Below, in pieces: positions 1 to 12,300 of a DNA stretch of 64,000 nucleotides. The notes under the pieces are model-generated. The model saw only the letters and a list, made by a program, of their open reading frames with translations, searched no databases and was not told the DNA's origin. A program made the translations under genes and the position numbers. The stretch comes from Homalodisca vitripennis. Its lineage: Eukaryota; Arthropoda; Insecta; Hemiptera; Cicadellidae. The stretch covers positions 105,020,001-105,084,000 of the forward strand of contig NC_060214.1 of NCBI RefSeq assembly GCF_021130785.1, written 5' to 3'. Each line of letters starts with the position of its first letter. Positions within the stretch are counted from its first letter, which is position 1.

Positions 1-473
1 TGAGTTGTAAAAATATAAAAATTAAAATGTTGGCTGCATTTTAGGCTTATACAACTAACACAAAGGGTACATATAATTGGAAGAGTTTCAATAAAATATT
101 TCACCTTTCTTTTAATCATAAGCAATTATTTAGGAGGGTATTATGCTAAAGTAATATTTATTAAATAACATCCATCTTTTCCCTCATGCATCGGAACAAC
201 TCAATTAAATACTGATCTTTAATTACAGTAATTTGACAAACAAATCTATAACTTGAAATTACATAAATATTTATCGTAATATTTTTAATTTTGCACATCA
301 TAAATATATTAACAAGTGAAAAAATAATTGTTAACAAACTTAAAATGAACAAGAAAGACGATTTGGAAGTTTTTCTAAAATTTCACAGCTCAATCCTGAA
401 ACTAGAACATTTATGTTATAAATAAAAATATATTTACAATAAATATTATAATCAATAACATCTTACTATGTTC

Positions 474-522
<49 letters not shown>

Positions 523-3500
523 AAACTCAAGTAAAAAAAACAGTCTTTTTAATTATAATTGACTAAATTATTCTGTAAAAATGGCCAGTAAGCAGTTCGC
601 ATTCTTACTACATATGCAGAATCAGAATACTATATCTTAAATAACTTCTCTAAATATTTCAACTCTACTTCACGGTTACGCTACGCCCAGGAGAAATACC
701 TCCACCCCTCGCCATCTAGATTACGTAAATATATTTATATCACGTTCGGCTCCCCTAGAGTTTTATATTCAGCATAACCTATAAACCGTTTATATGGGGG
801 TGCAAATACGTGTTTTACAAAACGTTTCAATATTTGTTTTCAAATATATACCTTTGTAAATTAAAATACATGTGCTAAATTTAGATTTTTTCAATTTAAC
901 CTGTTTTACATTTTAAGAAACTATTGTCACGTCATTCAAAAATTATTTATAACCTATTTATTAGGCGATATTATAAAATGATATATTAAAATCGCTAAAC
1001 TAAAGGATATACATTGAGTATCGAAAAAGTAGGTTTTTATATTGCTGTCTTTTGTTAGTTTCCTACTAACTACACATTTTATTTATACACACTTTCACCC
1101 CCGTACCTAGTACTAATTTAAATTTGATTGAGTGTTATACAAGTGAGTAACAGGCCATCTAATTAACGTCATATGAAATTCCACACTCGGGTAAAATATT
1201 TATAAGTTATAGTACGGTGAAGATAATGCAATAGAGGACTACATGCTAAATGGGTCTTGAAATAAGCTGATGCGTTTTATATAGGTTTTTCCACGGGAAC
1301 TGGTATGTCTCAATTTGACGTTATTTGAAATAAGGTAGTCTTATAATGTAAAAAAAAAGTAAAGAATGTCTTATTTTACCAGGCGAAATAAAATAATAAT
1401 GTAATTTAATGTATATAATGTATTCTAGATTGTATTAAATAGTGTGCATTGCCACTACGTGTAAACTAGTACAGAATGTCTCGTTGAGCTTTTTGGTATT
1501 TTACTGCTTGGTTTAGAAATAATAATAGAATAGGAGGAGAGAGGAAATTTGCAATGTATTAGCACAAATATAGTTTCTGTAAATCTATAAATGAATTTAC
1601 CCTAAGAAAAAAATCGATTTTCAACAGTATTTATTTTGCTGGGATTCAATATGGGAAGGCATCGAAGAAGTTGAAAATGTTAAAAAATAATTTAACATTA
1701 GTTAATGTAATTCTTAGCTTTATACATTGTTATGATAAATAGAATTTGATGTTAAACCAACGTAAGTTTTATACATAAAAGACATACTTTTAGGCTTAAT
1801 GCTTGTCATCAATTGAATGAAGCATATTTAACCATACGGATTGGTGTATGTAAAAGAAATGACAATAGAAAACTATTATCGTTAGCTATTTTAAAAACCT
1901 TAAAAATTAACATGGTTTGCGGCTAATCTATTTTAAGGGGAAATACCTTATGGATAGCACGGGAATTTAGGTTGTGTGCTTGTATAATACATATTGGCTT
2001 TCAACTCCTAGACTTGTTCCTCAAAATGTATACATTTTTGAAAGGTATACATTTTTTGGTTTTTAAATGCTTTTAATTAATTTTATATTGAATACATATT
2101 ATATCATTCATTGATTAAGTGACCTTAAATACATAATTTAAAAAAATAATTCTAAAGAAAAATCTTTCAAAACATTTAAAGACTTGGCATTAGGGACAGT
2201 ATGTTTGACATTTGTCAAATTAAAGTACCATATATTTGTTTTTAAACTTTATCTCCCGTGTTAAAAGCGGATATGGCGCGTTTGATATGTAACTATCGTA
2301 TTAAAGTGTTTCTGAGTTATGATTTCTTAAATTAAAAATACAGATAAACAGATAGACGCTAATGATATAAAACTGGCCAGTGACCGGGTTGTTATAGGCA
2401 CTATTTAGTTTTATTTCCAAGTATTTTTAATCATATCCCAAAATATTACTTCAAATATATGAACACTCTGTACACAAAATAAACTATCATAAAACACTAA
2501 AATAGCTATTAATATCCGAATGGGAACGGAACTGAACAATACAGTGTATTGTATTGGGAGGGGAGAATGGAGGAGAGAGGAAACATCATCTTAATCGAGG
2601 ACGTCTGTTTCATACCACATAGGATCATACGTTCTGAGCAGGTTCTGTCATGACGTCATCTATACAACAATATACCACCCTTGTGTATTGTACTATACTC
2701 TGTGGAGCTGTATTGCACCATATTGTACTCTATTCAACTGCATTATAGTGTAATGTATTTTTTGGAAAGAATCTCCGTAACCCATGTTTGAATACAGTAC
2801 GTGAAGTATACGTCTTACACATCATTTATGTACACGTATACTTGAATTTGCATATTTTACTAGACAATTATGATATTAATTCTCTTAACTTAAAAGTTAT
2901 AAGTATAGCTTATCTATATAGCTTATCTATATTATAAGTATAAGCTGTGACGTTATAAGTGTTTAAATGCGAATACATTTATTGAAAACTGTATTATTTG
3001 ATTATAAATAAAAATATTACACGAGATTGTTATAGAAATAAACTGACTTTTCTGTAGAACTTCATTTAACCGTATCAGACCTACTCTTGGCAACGACTCA
3101 GTCTGTAAATCTCGACCAGACCTTTCTCCATTGAAGTGTTCAAGCCATCAGTACCGATACCGAGAGAGCCATTGTTCAACGACCACTGCTGTGTCACGTC
3201 TGAATGGAAGTGATTAAAACTCTTGAGATGAGAAATGAAACTCTCCCATTACAGTAATTTGGTAAAGTGTTACTCTTTGAGTCCTCAAACATGACTTAAA
3301 CAGTGGGAGCACTGCAGTTTTGGAATAAATAAAGAAAATAGAATAAAGAAATGTACAAAAAGTATGGTGTATGGTGTGTTTAATACCTTAGTACCTTTGG
3401 CGACTTAAACATACTTTGTATACATGAATTCACTTCCATTTACAATTTTTGATTATATAGCCGTATAATCCAATTACGGACTTGTGTGCCATGAGAAATG

Positions 3501-3739
3501 AGAGTGATAACATAATAATAAAAAACAACTTCAGCTTTACTAAAGTAGATTTTTATTTATCAAATACCTCTATTTCTTATTTATGGTGGCAATAATTACA
3601 CTTATATTAAAATCCATCTTTGGTTTTTTAATTTTCAACAACATTGTTTCACATATTGTAAGTTACACATAAAATATTTATTTTATGCTTTTTTGTTTGG
3701 AAATTTTACAGATCATCTAGAAAATTTTAAATAACATGA

Positions 3740-3743
<4 letters not shown>
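1..3743. other. Non-coding AT-rich stretch
   Basis: No reading frame here has a recognisable motif, and the only frames of any length are short and lysine/isoleucine/phenylalanine-rich, as expected by chance in AT-rich DNA. It contains a (TA)n run and scattered poly-A/T runs. I see no RNA gene or transposon end. It may be intronic or intergenic. Confidence 0.6.
477..520. repeat. (TA)n microsatellite
   Basis: An uninterrupted run of about 22 TA dinucleotides. Confidence 0.95.

Positions 3744-3775
<32 letters not shown>
3744..3775. repeat. (TA)n microsatellite at left edge of Penelope-like element
   Basis: About 16 TA dinucleotides lie immediately outside the left (3') end of the Penelope-like element. 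A second, longer TA run sits at its right end. Confidence 0.9.
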
Positions 3776-3777
<2 letters not shown>

Positions 3778-3840
3778 CAGAAAACAGGTTATTCTCTTCT
3801 TAACAAATAAACCACGGTATATTGGTTTGAAACATTTATA

Positions 3841-3873
3841 AAATTTTTCGTGTATCTAGGTACACTTCTTCAG
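3841..3873 (-). ncRNA. Hammerhead-ribozyme-like motif in Penelope 3' end
   Basis: On the minus strand the order is CTGAAGA, one extra A, a GTGTA/TACAC stem with a 6-nt loop, then GAAA. This resembles the hammerhead core (CUGANGA, stem II, GAAA), which is known from the terminal repeats of Penelope-like elements. It differs from the canonical core by one extra base before stem II. Stems I and III were not confirmed, so this may be a decayed ribozyme. Confidence 0.3.
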
Positions 3874-4239
3874 ATAAATATACATGGATAAATATTTACA
3901 TAAATTGTGAAAAAAACATTAGGTTAGAAACTCAAACAAGAAAAAACAAACATTATAAATAAATACAGTAGATCAGCAGCTGATGGGCCATGGCATGACG
4001 TGTGTGAATAAGTTGCCGAAAACTAAATTTATCTTAAATTAAGACCCTTGGATGTCTTGTCTGAAGCACCAATTGGTGTGCAGTTTCACTTTTTTTTTCA
4101 ATTTAAATCTATTAAGGCTTTCGTTTGAATCCTCAGGGATTCTTATTTATGCCTTTGATGATGTAGCAATTTTCTATCTGATTTTGTTTATGGACATTGA
4201 TAGCGTGACTGGCTAAAGGTTTTTCTATATATCGCTATG

Positions 4240-4345
4240 GACAATGTCAAAATCGATGGCCAGTTACTCGTATCCGTAAAGGGATTCGATGTCTGGCCGA
4301 CGTATTGTTTTTCACAAAATTTACAGTCCAAATTGGTTAAATAAG
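4240..4345 (-). pseudogene. GIY-YIG endonuclease region of Penelope-like element
   Basis: The minus strand encodes a CKFCEKQYVGQTSN segment, a paired-cysteine motif followed by the YVGQTS signature of the GIY-YIG nuclease found at the C-terminus of Penelope-like proteins. The nuclease is thought to cut the genomic target for insertion. The reading frame cannot be followed cleanly through the rest of the domain, and the usual downstream histidine region is not clear. The region sits about 630 bp downstream of the RT block on the same strand, which fits the family architecture. Confidence 0.7.
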
Positions 4346-4974
4346 GTTTTTTGTGTCACAGTTGATAGTTCCTTTGATTGGATATACATGATTGGTTTAC
4401 ATTACTTTTGAAATTTTGGACTTGTAGACATGATCTTACAGGTTTCTACAACGGGGTTTTGGCAAGTTACAACCAAAGGACTGTGATTCCTTATTTTCCT
4501 TTTTTAGAGGATCAGTTACAGACCAACATCTGCTTAATGTTGGCGGGCTTTTTGAATACAACTCTTGGAGATTTTGAAAATAAGTTTTTAGTTTCTTGAG
4601 AATTTTGAAGTAGGTTAAAGGGCTGTCTTCATGATTGCGTTGATTTTGTGTGAAGGCCAGGATAAAATTTTGTTATGAATTTTGGATCGTTTTGGGGAAA
4701 AGGATTATTATTTTTGTTTGATGGTTGATTCAAATTGTTCTTGATAACTTTAATCGGGATATCCTAATTTTCTAAAACCACAAGTTAATTTACTGATATA
4801 ATTAATAAAATCGTCCTCATTACTGCAAAGATTTTTCGCTCGAATTGAAAGACTTTCGGAATACTTTTTTTCACGTAAGTGGGGTTGACAAACTATTGTA
4901 ATTCAAATACTGCATAGTATTTGTGTCTTTTACATGTATTTTAGTTTTTAACAAACCAGACTCTATAAAAACAT

Positions 4975-5875
4975 CTACGTCCAAGAAAGTAAGAATTTCA
5001 TGAGAAAAATTTCCAAGTAAATTTGAGGGGTTGAAAACGTGTTCAATGGGTGTAGAAATTCTTGAAGGAGTCCTTCACCATGATCCCACGGAAAAAAAAA
5101 CATTATCAATAAAACGAAAACCAAACTAAAGGAAGATGGTTCTGAGAATTTAGGAATTTTTTCTTCCAATAATCCCATGAAAATTGTCAAAAGAGGGAGC
5201 CATCCTTGTTCCCATGGCTGTGCCTTTGACTTGTAGATAAAATTTATTGTGTGAAATCTAAAACAGTTCATTGTTAAAACAAAATGTATAAGTTTTAGTA
5301 AGAAATTTGTAGAAGGTTTAGAGTCAATGGGTCTGCTGTTGAGAAAATGTTTAGCAGTATCATGTGGTATAGTTGTGTACAGTGATGTGAAATCAACAGT
5401 AACTAGAATTGTGTTTTTCGAAACAGGTTGATTAACTTTTGATAGTTTTGAAATGAAGTCATCAGTGTTCTTTACGTAGGAGGGTAGTTGTTTGACAAAT
5501 GGTTGCAGCTGATCATCGATAAATGCAGAAATTCTCTCAGTTGGGCAAACCGTAGCTGGTTACGATTGGACGTCCTGGAGGTGGTCTAATATCTTTATGA
5601 ATTTTTGAAAGAAGATAAAAAGTTGGAGTTCTTGGAATTTTGGGAGTTAATAAATTTATTGTTTTAAGAGATAGTTCTTCATTTTCCCCATGTTGTTTAA
5701 GAAATTGTTTAATAATTTGATTAAATTTCATTGGAAGCATCTTTGTCAAGTGATTGGTATGTATTTGAGTCAGACAATTGTCTTTCTGCTTCAGTGATGT
5801 AATCTTGCATGTTTTGAATAACTACCTTATCTCCTTTGTCAGCCGGTGTTATTATAATGTCCTTGTTATTTTATA
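4975..5875 (-). pseudogene. Penelope-type reverse transcriptase, frameshifted
   Basis: Two minus-strand frames (5537-5749 and 4975-5271) plus the flanking sequence spell the Penelope RT core. Recognisable blocks are TPADKGDKVV, then FYLLSKIHKD with PPGRPIV, then AQPWEQGWLP (a diverged counterpart of the AMGT block), then FMGLLEEKIP and FPWDHGEGLLQEFLHPLNTF. The catalytic block around 5112-5125 reads RFIDNV in the correct frame. The family normally has two adjacent aspartates there, so the second appears to be replaced by asparagine. A frame change follows within a T-run at 5091-5100. This copy is almost certainly inactive. It could also be a composite of two overlapping insertions. Confidence 0.8.
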
Positions 5876-5928
5876 GACTTTATTTCAATAAGCGTTAAGT
5901 TGTTTCTTCCTTTTTCTGTTTCTGTAAA

Positions 5929-5933
<5 letters not shown>

Positions 5934-5997
<64 letters not shown>
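5934..5997. repeat. (TA)n(CA)n compound microsatellite
   Basis: About 25 TA units followed by six CA units. It separates the Penelope-like element from the coding relic to its right. Confidence 0.95.
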
Positions 5998-5998
<1 letters not shown>

Positions 5999-7130
5999 TT
6001 TGGATATCTGTATTTAGAATCACATTATTTTTCAAACGCTGTATATCTTTTAATGATGGGTACTCAAAATCCCTAATACCCTCATCTCTTAAATAGATTT
6101 TATACTGCTTAATTCTTTCAGGATAGGCTTTTAATATTTTTACAGCACTTCTAATCGAATAAATAAAACAAAATTGATCATTCTCATTTTTTGAATATAC
6201 GCATGCTTTTTTATTGTGTATTTCTCGTGCTTATTCAATATACGATTCATCATGAATTATGTTTTACAATCATAAGATAATTTGATTATATATCTTTATA
6301 GCCCAGTCAGACCCAGAATTTGGTTAATTAGTTTGCTTTTGAAAAATTATTTTATCACACTGGCTTGAAATAAAATCACTCGTATTAGTAAAATCTTCGG
6401 GTTTCAAATGGATATACATTGGTTGGATTTTTATTCGCCATTTGGTAATTCTCTCTGATATTTATACTCTAAACATATTTGTCCTTTAATATTTTTATTA
6501 TTTTTTATATCTGAAATTTTTTATTAAATTTTTTCTCTTTGGTATGTACAAATATAAACAATTTTGAAATCAGAAATATAGAGGATAAATTCTTTAAAAT
6601 ATCTTTTAATGGATGAATTTGACTAAAAATTAATAATACTTTAATTTGAAACTGGAAGTGGATTAAGAAACTCAAGTGGTTGTATAACTCATCAATACAC
6701 TGTTTTAGAGATTTAGTAGGAATTACCAAACCGTTTTTAAGCGCTACATCTTGAATATATTTAGTATTTCTCATACCGAGACTATCTGGATACCTTTTTA
6801 ATACATTTTATTAAAGTTTCTTATGATAATAATCAGTAACTTTCCTTATTGGAAGTTTGTTTGCAACATCTTTCACTTTTTTCGTTAAAAAGGCTTACAT
6901 CATGCTTATTTTAAGTTTTGTTTTCTTAACTCAGTTAATGTTTCTTCATTTAGTTTCTCAAAATCAAAAATTATATTATGCTTTGCTCAATATCTCATAC
7001 ATGAATAAATTCTATGTCTTTTATTTTCCAATTGTTTTATGGAGTTGTAATAACGTTTATGATTTTTCCCTAAAAGATCTTGATTGCAGTGTAAACATTT
7101 AATTTTTAATTAGCCATTTAATACAAAAAA
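5996..7130 (-). pseudogene. Degraded coding relic, possibly Polinton/virus-type protein
   Basis: The minus strand has an open stretch from about 6229 to 6000 reading KKACVYSKNENDQFCFIYSI, continuing with AVKILKAYPERIKQY and FEYPSLKDIQRLKN. This pattern (an aspartate-rich turn before a CF-Y-S helix, then an ER-Y segment, then a YP-LKDI block) resembles a domain seen in proteins of insect Maverick/Polinton-type elements and related virus-derived genes. Upstream on the same strand are a lysine-rich segment (6505-6774) and a CLHCNQDL zinc-finger-like piece near 7090. Several stops and frame changes separate them. The family assignment is from memory of sequence style, so treat it as tentative; at minimum this is a broken, formerly coding region. 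Confidence 0.35.
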
Positions 7131-7139
7131 GTTTCAATG

Positions 7140-8006
7140 TGACAAATTTGACTATTTAGCAATGCAAATTATATCTTAAAAATAATTTATTTCATTGCTA
7201 ATTTCTTATATACATTAAAATATCTGACAATATATTCTTTAGCAAGTAAAAAATCTCTTTTTATTCTGTAACAAAGTTTATAATCGTAAAAATAATAACT
7301 TAAAACAGAATTAAAAATAAAATCCCTAATTATCTCGGTTGTTGAAATATAAATACAAACATTTGTGCTAAAATGTATTTCTTGGTGGTTGTAATTCTAT
7401 AATAATATATGTTTGTATGTGTGAAAAACAAATCTTTTTTATAAACGGAAGAAAATGATTCTAGAATCGGCTGTTATAAATGTTCAGAAAGTCGAGAAAT
7501 TATTAATAAAATATATTTAGTTTGATCTTTGTCATTTAATCTTGAATAAAATACCTAAACCTAAGAATAATAAATTTACAAATCTGAAAAACATACTATG
7601 CTACTTGCAATCTGGACACTATGAATAAAAAAATATGAAGGAATTTGGATTGAAGAATACAAGTTTTAAGTTGACTTTTAAATATACTGGTAATATTAAT
7701 AACTCATTTTTGAATATATAACTTTTGCTGGTTCAAATAAGATATTTGCAATGGGAAAATAGTACCTACGATTTTCCTTATTTAAATGTGCAATTTGATT
7801 ATCTAAATCCTGATGATGTTTTTATGATTTCATAGTACATTTATAGAAATGATTTGAAGAATTCTTAAACAAATAACTGTTCATACTACAAAAAGTTTGT
7901 TATTGGGCACCATTATGCATTCTGTATTTCGAATTCTCTAATATAAAAAATACAATAAACAACTGACTTAAAAGGAACAGTTAAAAGACCTAAACGAAAA
8001 ATCTAC
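7140..8006. other. Non-coding AT-rich stretch
   Basis: Nothing recognisable; only short chance frames. Confidence 0.6.
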
Positions 8007-8850
8007 TTTAACTGACCATTCATATTCAAAGTAATAGTTTAACTAACACGGAGGTATCAAACAAAACTCGTCATACATTAAGCAATAGTAAAATATCTCT
8101 CTACTTGTGAATAGTTTAGTTTGCCAAACGAATTCCTGCTTGAATTATATCTAGAGTCAGTATTGTGTTAAGGTGTCACATGTCAAAATGTCATATTGTA
8201 TAAAGTTTGTTTATACATTTATTTATCCTGCAAATTTTCTCGTTTCTTTTCAGAATGGTTACCTCTGAGGTTAATACACAAAACTTCACTAACGCTAAGC
8301 CAAATACCATGGAGTGGCATCATCGAGCTGAATAATGCTTATTTGTACATGAATTTTGGTGTAAAATTTTAAGACTACGTATAGTTCTATAAATACCGTG
8401 AAGAATGGCAGACATACAGAAATTAATTTTTAACTGACCATTCATATTCAAAGTAATAGTTTAACTAACACGGAGGTATCAAACAAAACTCGTCATGCAT
8501 TAAGCAATAGTAAAATATCTCTCTACTTGTGAATAGTTTAGTTTGCCAAACGAATTCCTGCTTGAATTATATCTAGAGTCAGTATTGTGTTAAGGTGTCA
8601 CATGTCAAAATGTCATATTGTATAAAGTTTGTTTATACATTTATTTATCCTGCAAATTTTCTCGTTTCTTTTCAGAATGGTTACCTCTGAGGTTAATACA
8701 CAAAACTTCACTAACGCTAAGCCAAATACCATGGAGTGGCATCATCGAGCTGAATAATGCTTATTTGTACATGAATTTTGGTGTAAAATTTTAAGACTAC
8801 GTATAGTTCTATAAATACCGTGAAGAATGGCAGACATACAGAAATTAATT
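8007..8850. repeat. 422-bp tandem duplication, two copies
   Basis: The segments 8007-8428 and 8429-8850 are head-to-tail copies. By eye they differ by a single substitution (CATACATT versus CATGCATT, near 8075/8497), so the duplication is recent or an assembly artefact. Each copy holds a TTTTCAG-type acceptor-like string and a CTTCACTAACGCTAAGCC motif resembling other dispersed repeats in the window. No convincing protein is encoded, and the minus-strand frame over copy 2 is lost in copy 1. Confidence 0.9.
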
Positions 8851-9291
8851 TTTTGCAGTCCCTTGAAAAAGCCTCGTTTAGGTCACATTTTCCATACGAC
8901 ATACCGTATTATTACATATGAGTTTCTTAAATTCATTTATAAGGATAACAGGTTAATCACATAATGTTTGGAAATATATAATTAGACAGCTATAAGTGTA
9001 AATAATATTTTCATAGTTGGATCAGTAGTATATTACCTATTAGAAATTGAATTAAAAAATAAATGAAGAGAAGATTTTGGGTCAGTCACAGGTAAGTTGT
9101 AAATAAGCTGAAGGTGTAATTTATGAAAAGCCCATTAGACAAACTAAGAACGGAAACAGTTTAATGGATCGTATCGATGGACTCCTTGACCGAGTCGAAC
9201 TCCAGTTTGTTCTGTCTATAGAGATCAATTTCCAAGGAGCAGTATCCTTGTATCTATTGTCACTATCATCCTCTGTAGCCCCTCACCTACA
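8851..9291. other. Non-coding stretch
   Basis: A 65-codon plus-strand frame begins at 9164, but it runs through the tRNA-like sequence and has no recognisable motif. The higher GC of 9160-9290 could be the body of a SINE headed by the tRNA-like segment. Confidence 0.4.
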
Positions 9292-9372
9292 CGAGCCCGG
9301 GACCGACCCACATCGAATTAGCAATTCTAATCGTAAGCTACTAAAGCTACGTTACTGTTGAGATACGGCTCG
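9292..9372 (-). repeat. tRNA-like segment, probable SINE head or tRNA relic
   Basis: The 81-base minus-strand sequence starts CGAGCC and ends GGCTCG, which pair perfectly as an acceptor-like stem. Inside are an A-box-like TATCTCAACAGT (9354-9365; 10 of 12 consensus positions) and a B-box-like GGGTCGGTCCC (9299-9309; 9 of 11), so it resembles an internal RNA polymerase III promoter. The D arm does not fold as in a true tRNA and the T-loop is diverged, so a functional tRNA is unlikely. A tRNA-derived SINE head reading leftwards is the best explanation. Confidence 0.45.
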
Positions 9373-12300
9373 TTTGTCTCATACATACACACGACCAATC
9401 AACTGTAGTGGCTGAGGGGTCTGCTCTGTACCTCACTGGAATCGTTATATTAATTAATTTTGCCGGCTTATTTTCCAATTTATCAAACAAGAGCTATTTG
9501 CATTTCTGTATTATGTAAGGCAAAATACGGCATCTCCGTAAGACAAATAAATTCAAATAACGTTTAAATAGTTGGAGATTTGAAAAGGTTTTAAAGGGGT
9601 TTTAAAATTTTTCCGTAATCGTACCTAAATTCAACATGTTTTATGGTGTAGCATCATACATCCAAAATATGATTGAATTAAACTAGGTCATTTTTTAAAA
9701 TAGGTTCACTCAAGAAAAACTACAACACAAAAAATATAGAAAAATAGCAATTAATTTACACAGTTAATTTTTTGGGCCACGTTCCATATAAGTATCAATA
9801 TTCAACATATATTAGTTTGCAATATAATTTTAACAAAAATAATACTTGGTTAAGCCATTGCAACTCGACACCCCAATACTGAAACAGTTTTACCACTTCG
9901 AATTGTTCATTTTATAGAAGTTAAACTGTTAAAAGAAGTAGAAAAATATTCAATCTTACTATTGAACAGTCTTTTTTCCAGTCAACTCTTTCATTCCAGT
10001 AATATTTCCATTCTCAGAAAATAGCAAGTTAATTCGACTGAACTTAATCTAGTTACCTATCTTGTAATGATTTATTAAACGTCGTCTTTAATCAGTATAT
10101 AAAACTTTCCTTCTCGAACTCTTTGATGAATATTAATACAAAATATTAAGTTGATGAGCTTTGGAATACTTCATATAACGTGTAATTTGTGATATATCAC
10201 GTGGGTTCGGATTCGGAAATATGAATCCTACCAGTGTTGAAAACTATACAATAGTGCCGAAAAATAATCGTCTCATAGACCCACAAATCATACAGTATAT
10301 AAGTGAGTGTTTAGTTTTATATATCCCTAAGAAGAAAATAAATCTTCCAAATAGTGAGTTCTGTGTTTAAAACATATAAATATGACAAATTTCCAAAATC
10401 GTGTTACCTTATCAAAGCATCCATCCCCAATTTCTAACTTCAATAAAATATTACCAAGTATTTGTTGAAACTTTATAATTATTCAATTTAAAAAAAGTTT
10501 ATAAAACCCTAAGAAGTATTTAAATTTAAAATGAGAAAGTTTTAGTTGTTGTTAAAGAATAAAAACATTTTTAAAAATCTCAAACAAATACATTTTAAAT
10601 AAAAACACAAAAAAATACTGAACAATTTTTAACAACCTCAATTATTGAATTGTAACTTGAAATTTGTATTGACCAATATAAAAGACCATAACAGGCAATT
10701 TCTTACCCAAATGAAATCTAATTAAGTTGAATAGTCAATAATGAGTGATTTAGTGGATCATAATGAGAAAAGTAGCCAACCACGTACGCCTATGGACCTG
10801 TACAAGATACTCATTTACAGTTTACTTTAAACACAAGAAGAATACACTAAAATATCGGATCAGAATTCCAAAAACCCTTTATATATATTACAAAATAAAC
10901 ATATCGTTTATGAGTCGCTTTATGAATTACAGTTTTAGGTTAGTAATAAGTTAAATGAATATTCTGATATTTCATTAAGGCCGTCAAAATAACAGGGAGA
11001 AAATGGTGAACGTATATAGTTGATACATCCATGAAACTGAAAAGCAGCTTCTTTTTTAAGTTAAAACTGTTAATGAAGTATTCATTATCTTATAATTTGT
11101 ATTCTGTATTATTATTATTACTTTTCTATTCATTACAAGCTTCAATCTGCCTCTGATTATATTCTCTTTCGTGAGTTGCAAGTATCTCTTCTTGGTGTCT
11201 TGTAAACGATACTAATAAGATACGGAACTGTTACAGATACGTCTTCCCAAACACATCGTGTTACAAGTATAGTGTCTCTAATATGATACGTGTTGTTGGC
11301 TTTGTCAATAGACTCTTGACTACGTGAAATTACATTACATGATCTGAATAGGTGAAGACATAACATATTTTAACCGTTATTATAGTACATACCTTGCTTA
11401 AAACAAAGGGTTTTGCCGTATTTTACTTTGTAAAAACCGCAAGATCTTGCTCACTATTCACTGTGTTTTTAAGTTAATTACTTGTCACATATTAATTTTG
11501 TTTCTAATTACACAATTAATTGATTTAAATAGAAATGTGTGGCAGTTTGTGTTTTAGCGATATTTGTACCAAATGAGACCATATACTAAATGTAAGGTTA
11601 TTTTATATAATGGACCGTTGAATGGAGTGAAACACAATTAGTAAGCATAATAAGCAGGCTAAACATTATTTGCCAGCCATGAATTCTTCGTTGATTGTCT
11701 TTCTTAGTGGGCATCTACCAAAAAGAACTAAATCAACTACCTATAGTTTTCTGTATTATGAGGGGTGAATTCATAATCATTTTACTATTCATAGGCACAC
11801 CATTATTATTACACAAATCTGGTTTATCAAAACAAAAATGGTTTTAATTTAATGACAAAAAATATGATTTCACGCATTGACTACATTACTTCGTCTGTAT
11901 CCGGCATTACCATTGAACCTCATTCAATATGGATGGATACATTATGATGATGTAAAAGACAATATAACACATAAATAACTTATTACCTTAAAACTTATAT
12001 ACTGAGCCATTCTGAAGCCTAGGTTTAGACAAATTGAAAGTTTCTTTGATTGTAAACATTTTAATTACCTACCTGGAAAATGAAAATGTGTGATGAGTGG
12101 TGAAGATGCTGCCAGGCCAGCCGTCTGCTAAGTCATACCTTTAAATACATCATCAATATTATACTAAATAAGAACTTAAGAAATTAATAGTAAAACGATT
12201 CAGCTCCTGTAACCTCCTCTACCATTACATACAACTTTACGGAGACACGTATTGCCCTAGATTTTGCTTAATAAATACAGTCATTAAGTATATTCGTGAT

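Larger units (their letters stand above)
3780..5930 (-). mobile_element. Penelope-like retroelement, degraded
   Basis: Reading the minus strand from right to left gives the typical order of a Penelope-like element: an N-terminal segment with a TPADKGDKVV motif (about 5825-5870), an RT core with a PKIHKD-like block and PPGRPIV (about 5540-5750), an FMGLLEEKI block (about 5160), and a GIY-YIG-type endonuclease with YVGQTS (about 4288-4304). Penelope-like elements are retroelements whose RT is related to telomerase RT and whose integration uses the GIY-YIG nuclease. The frame is broken several times, so this copy cannot encode one protein. Both ends abut TA repeats. The 3' end carries a hammerhead-like motif. 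Exact termini were not established. Confidence 0.85.

Noticed and set aside
9292..9372. Functional tRNA gene
   Set aside because: The D arm does not form and the T-loop is diverged; only the box motifs and the outer stem fit.
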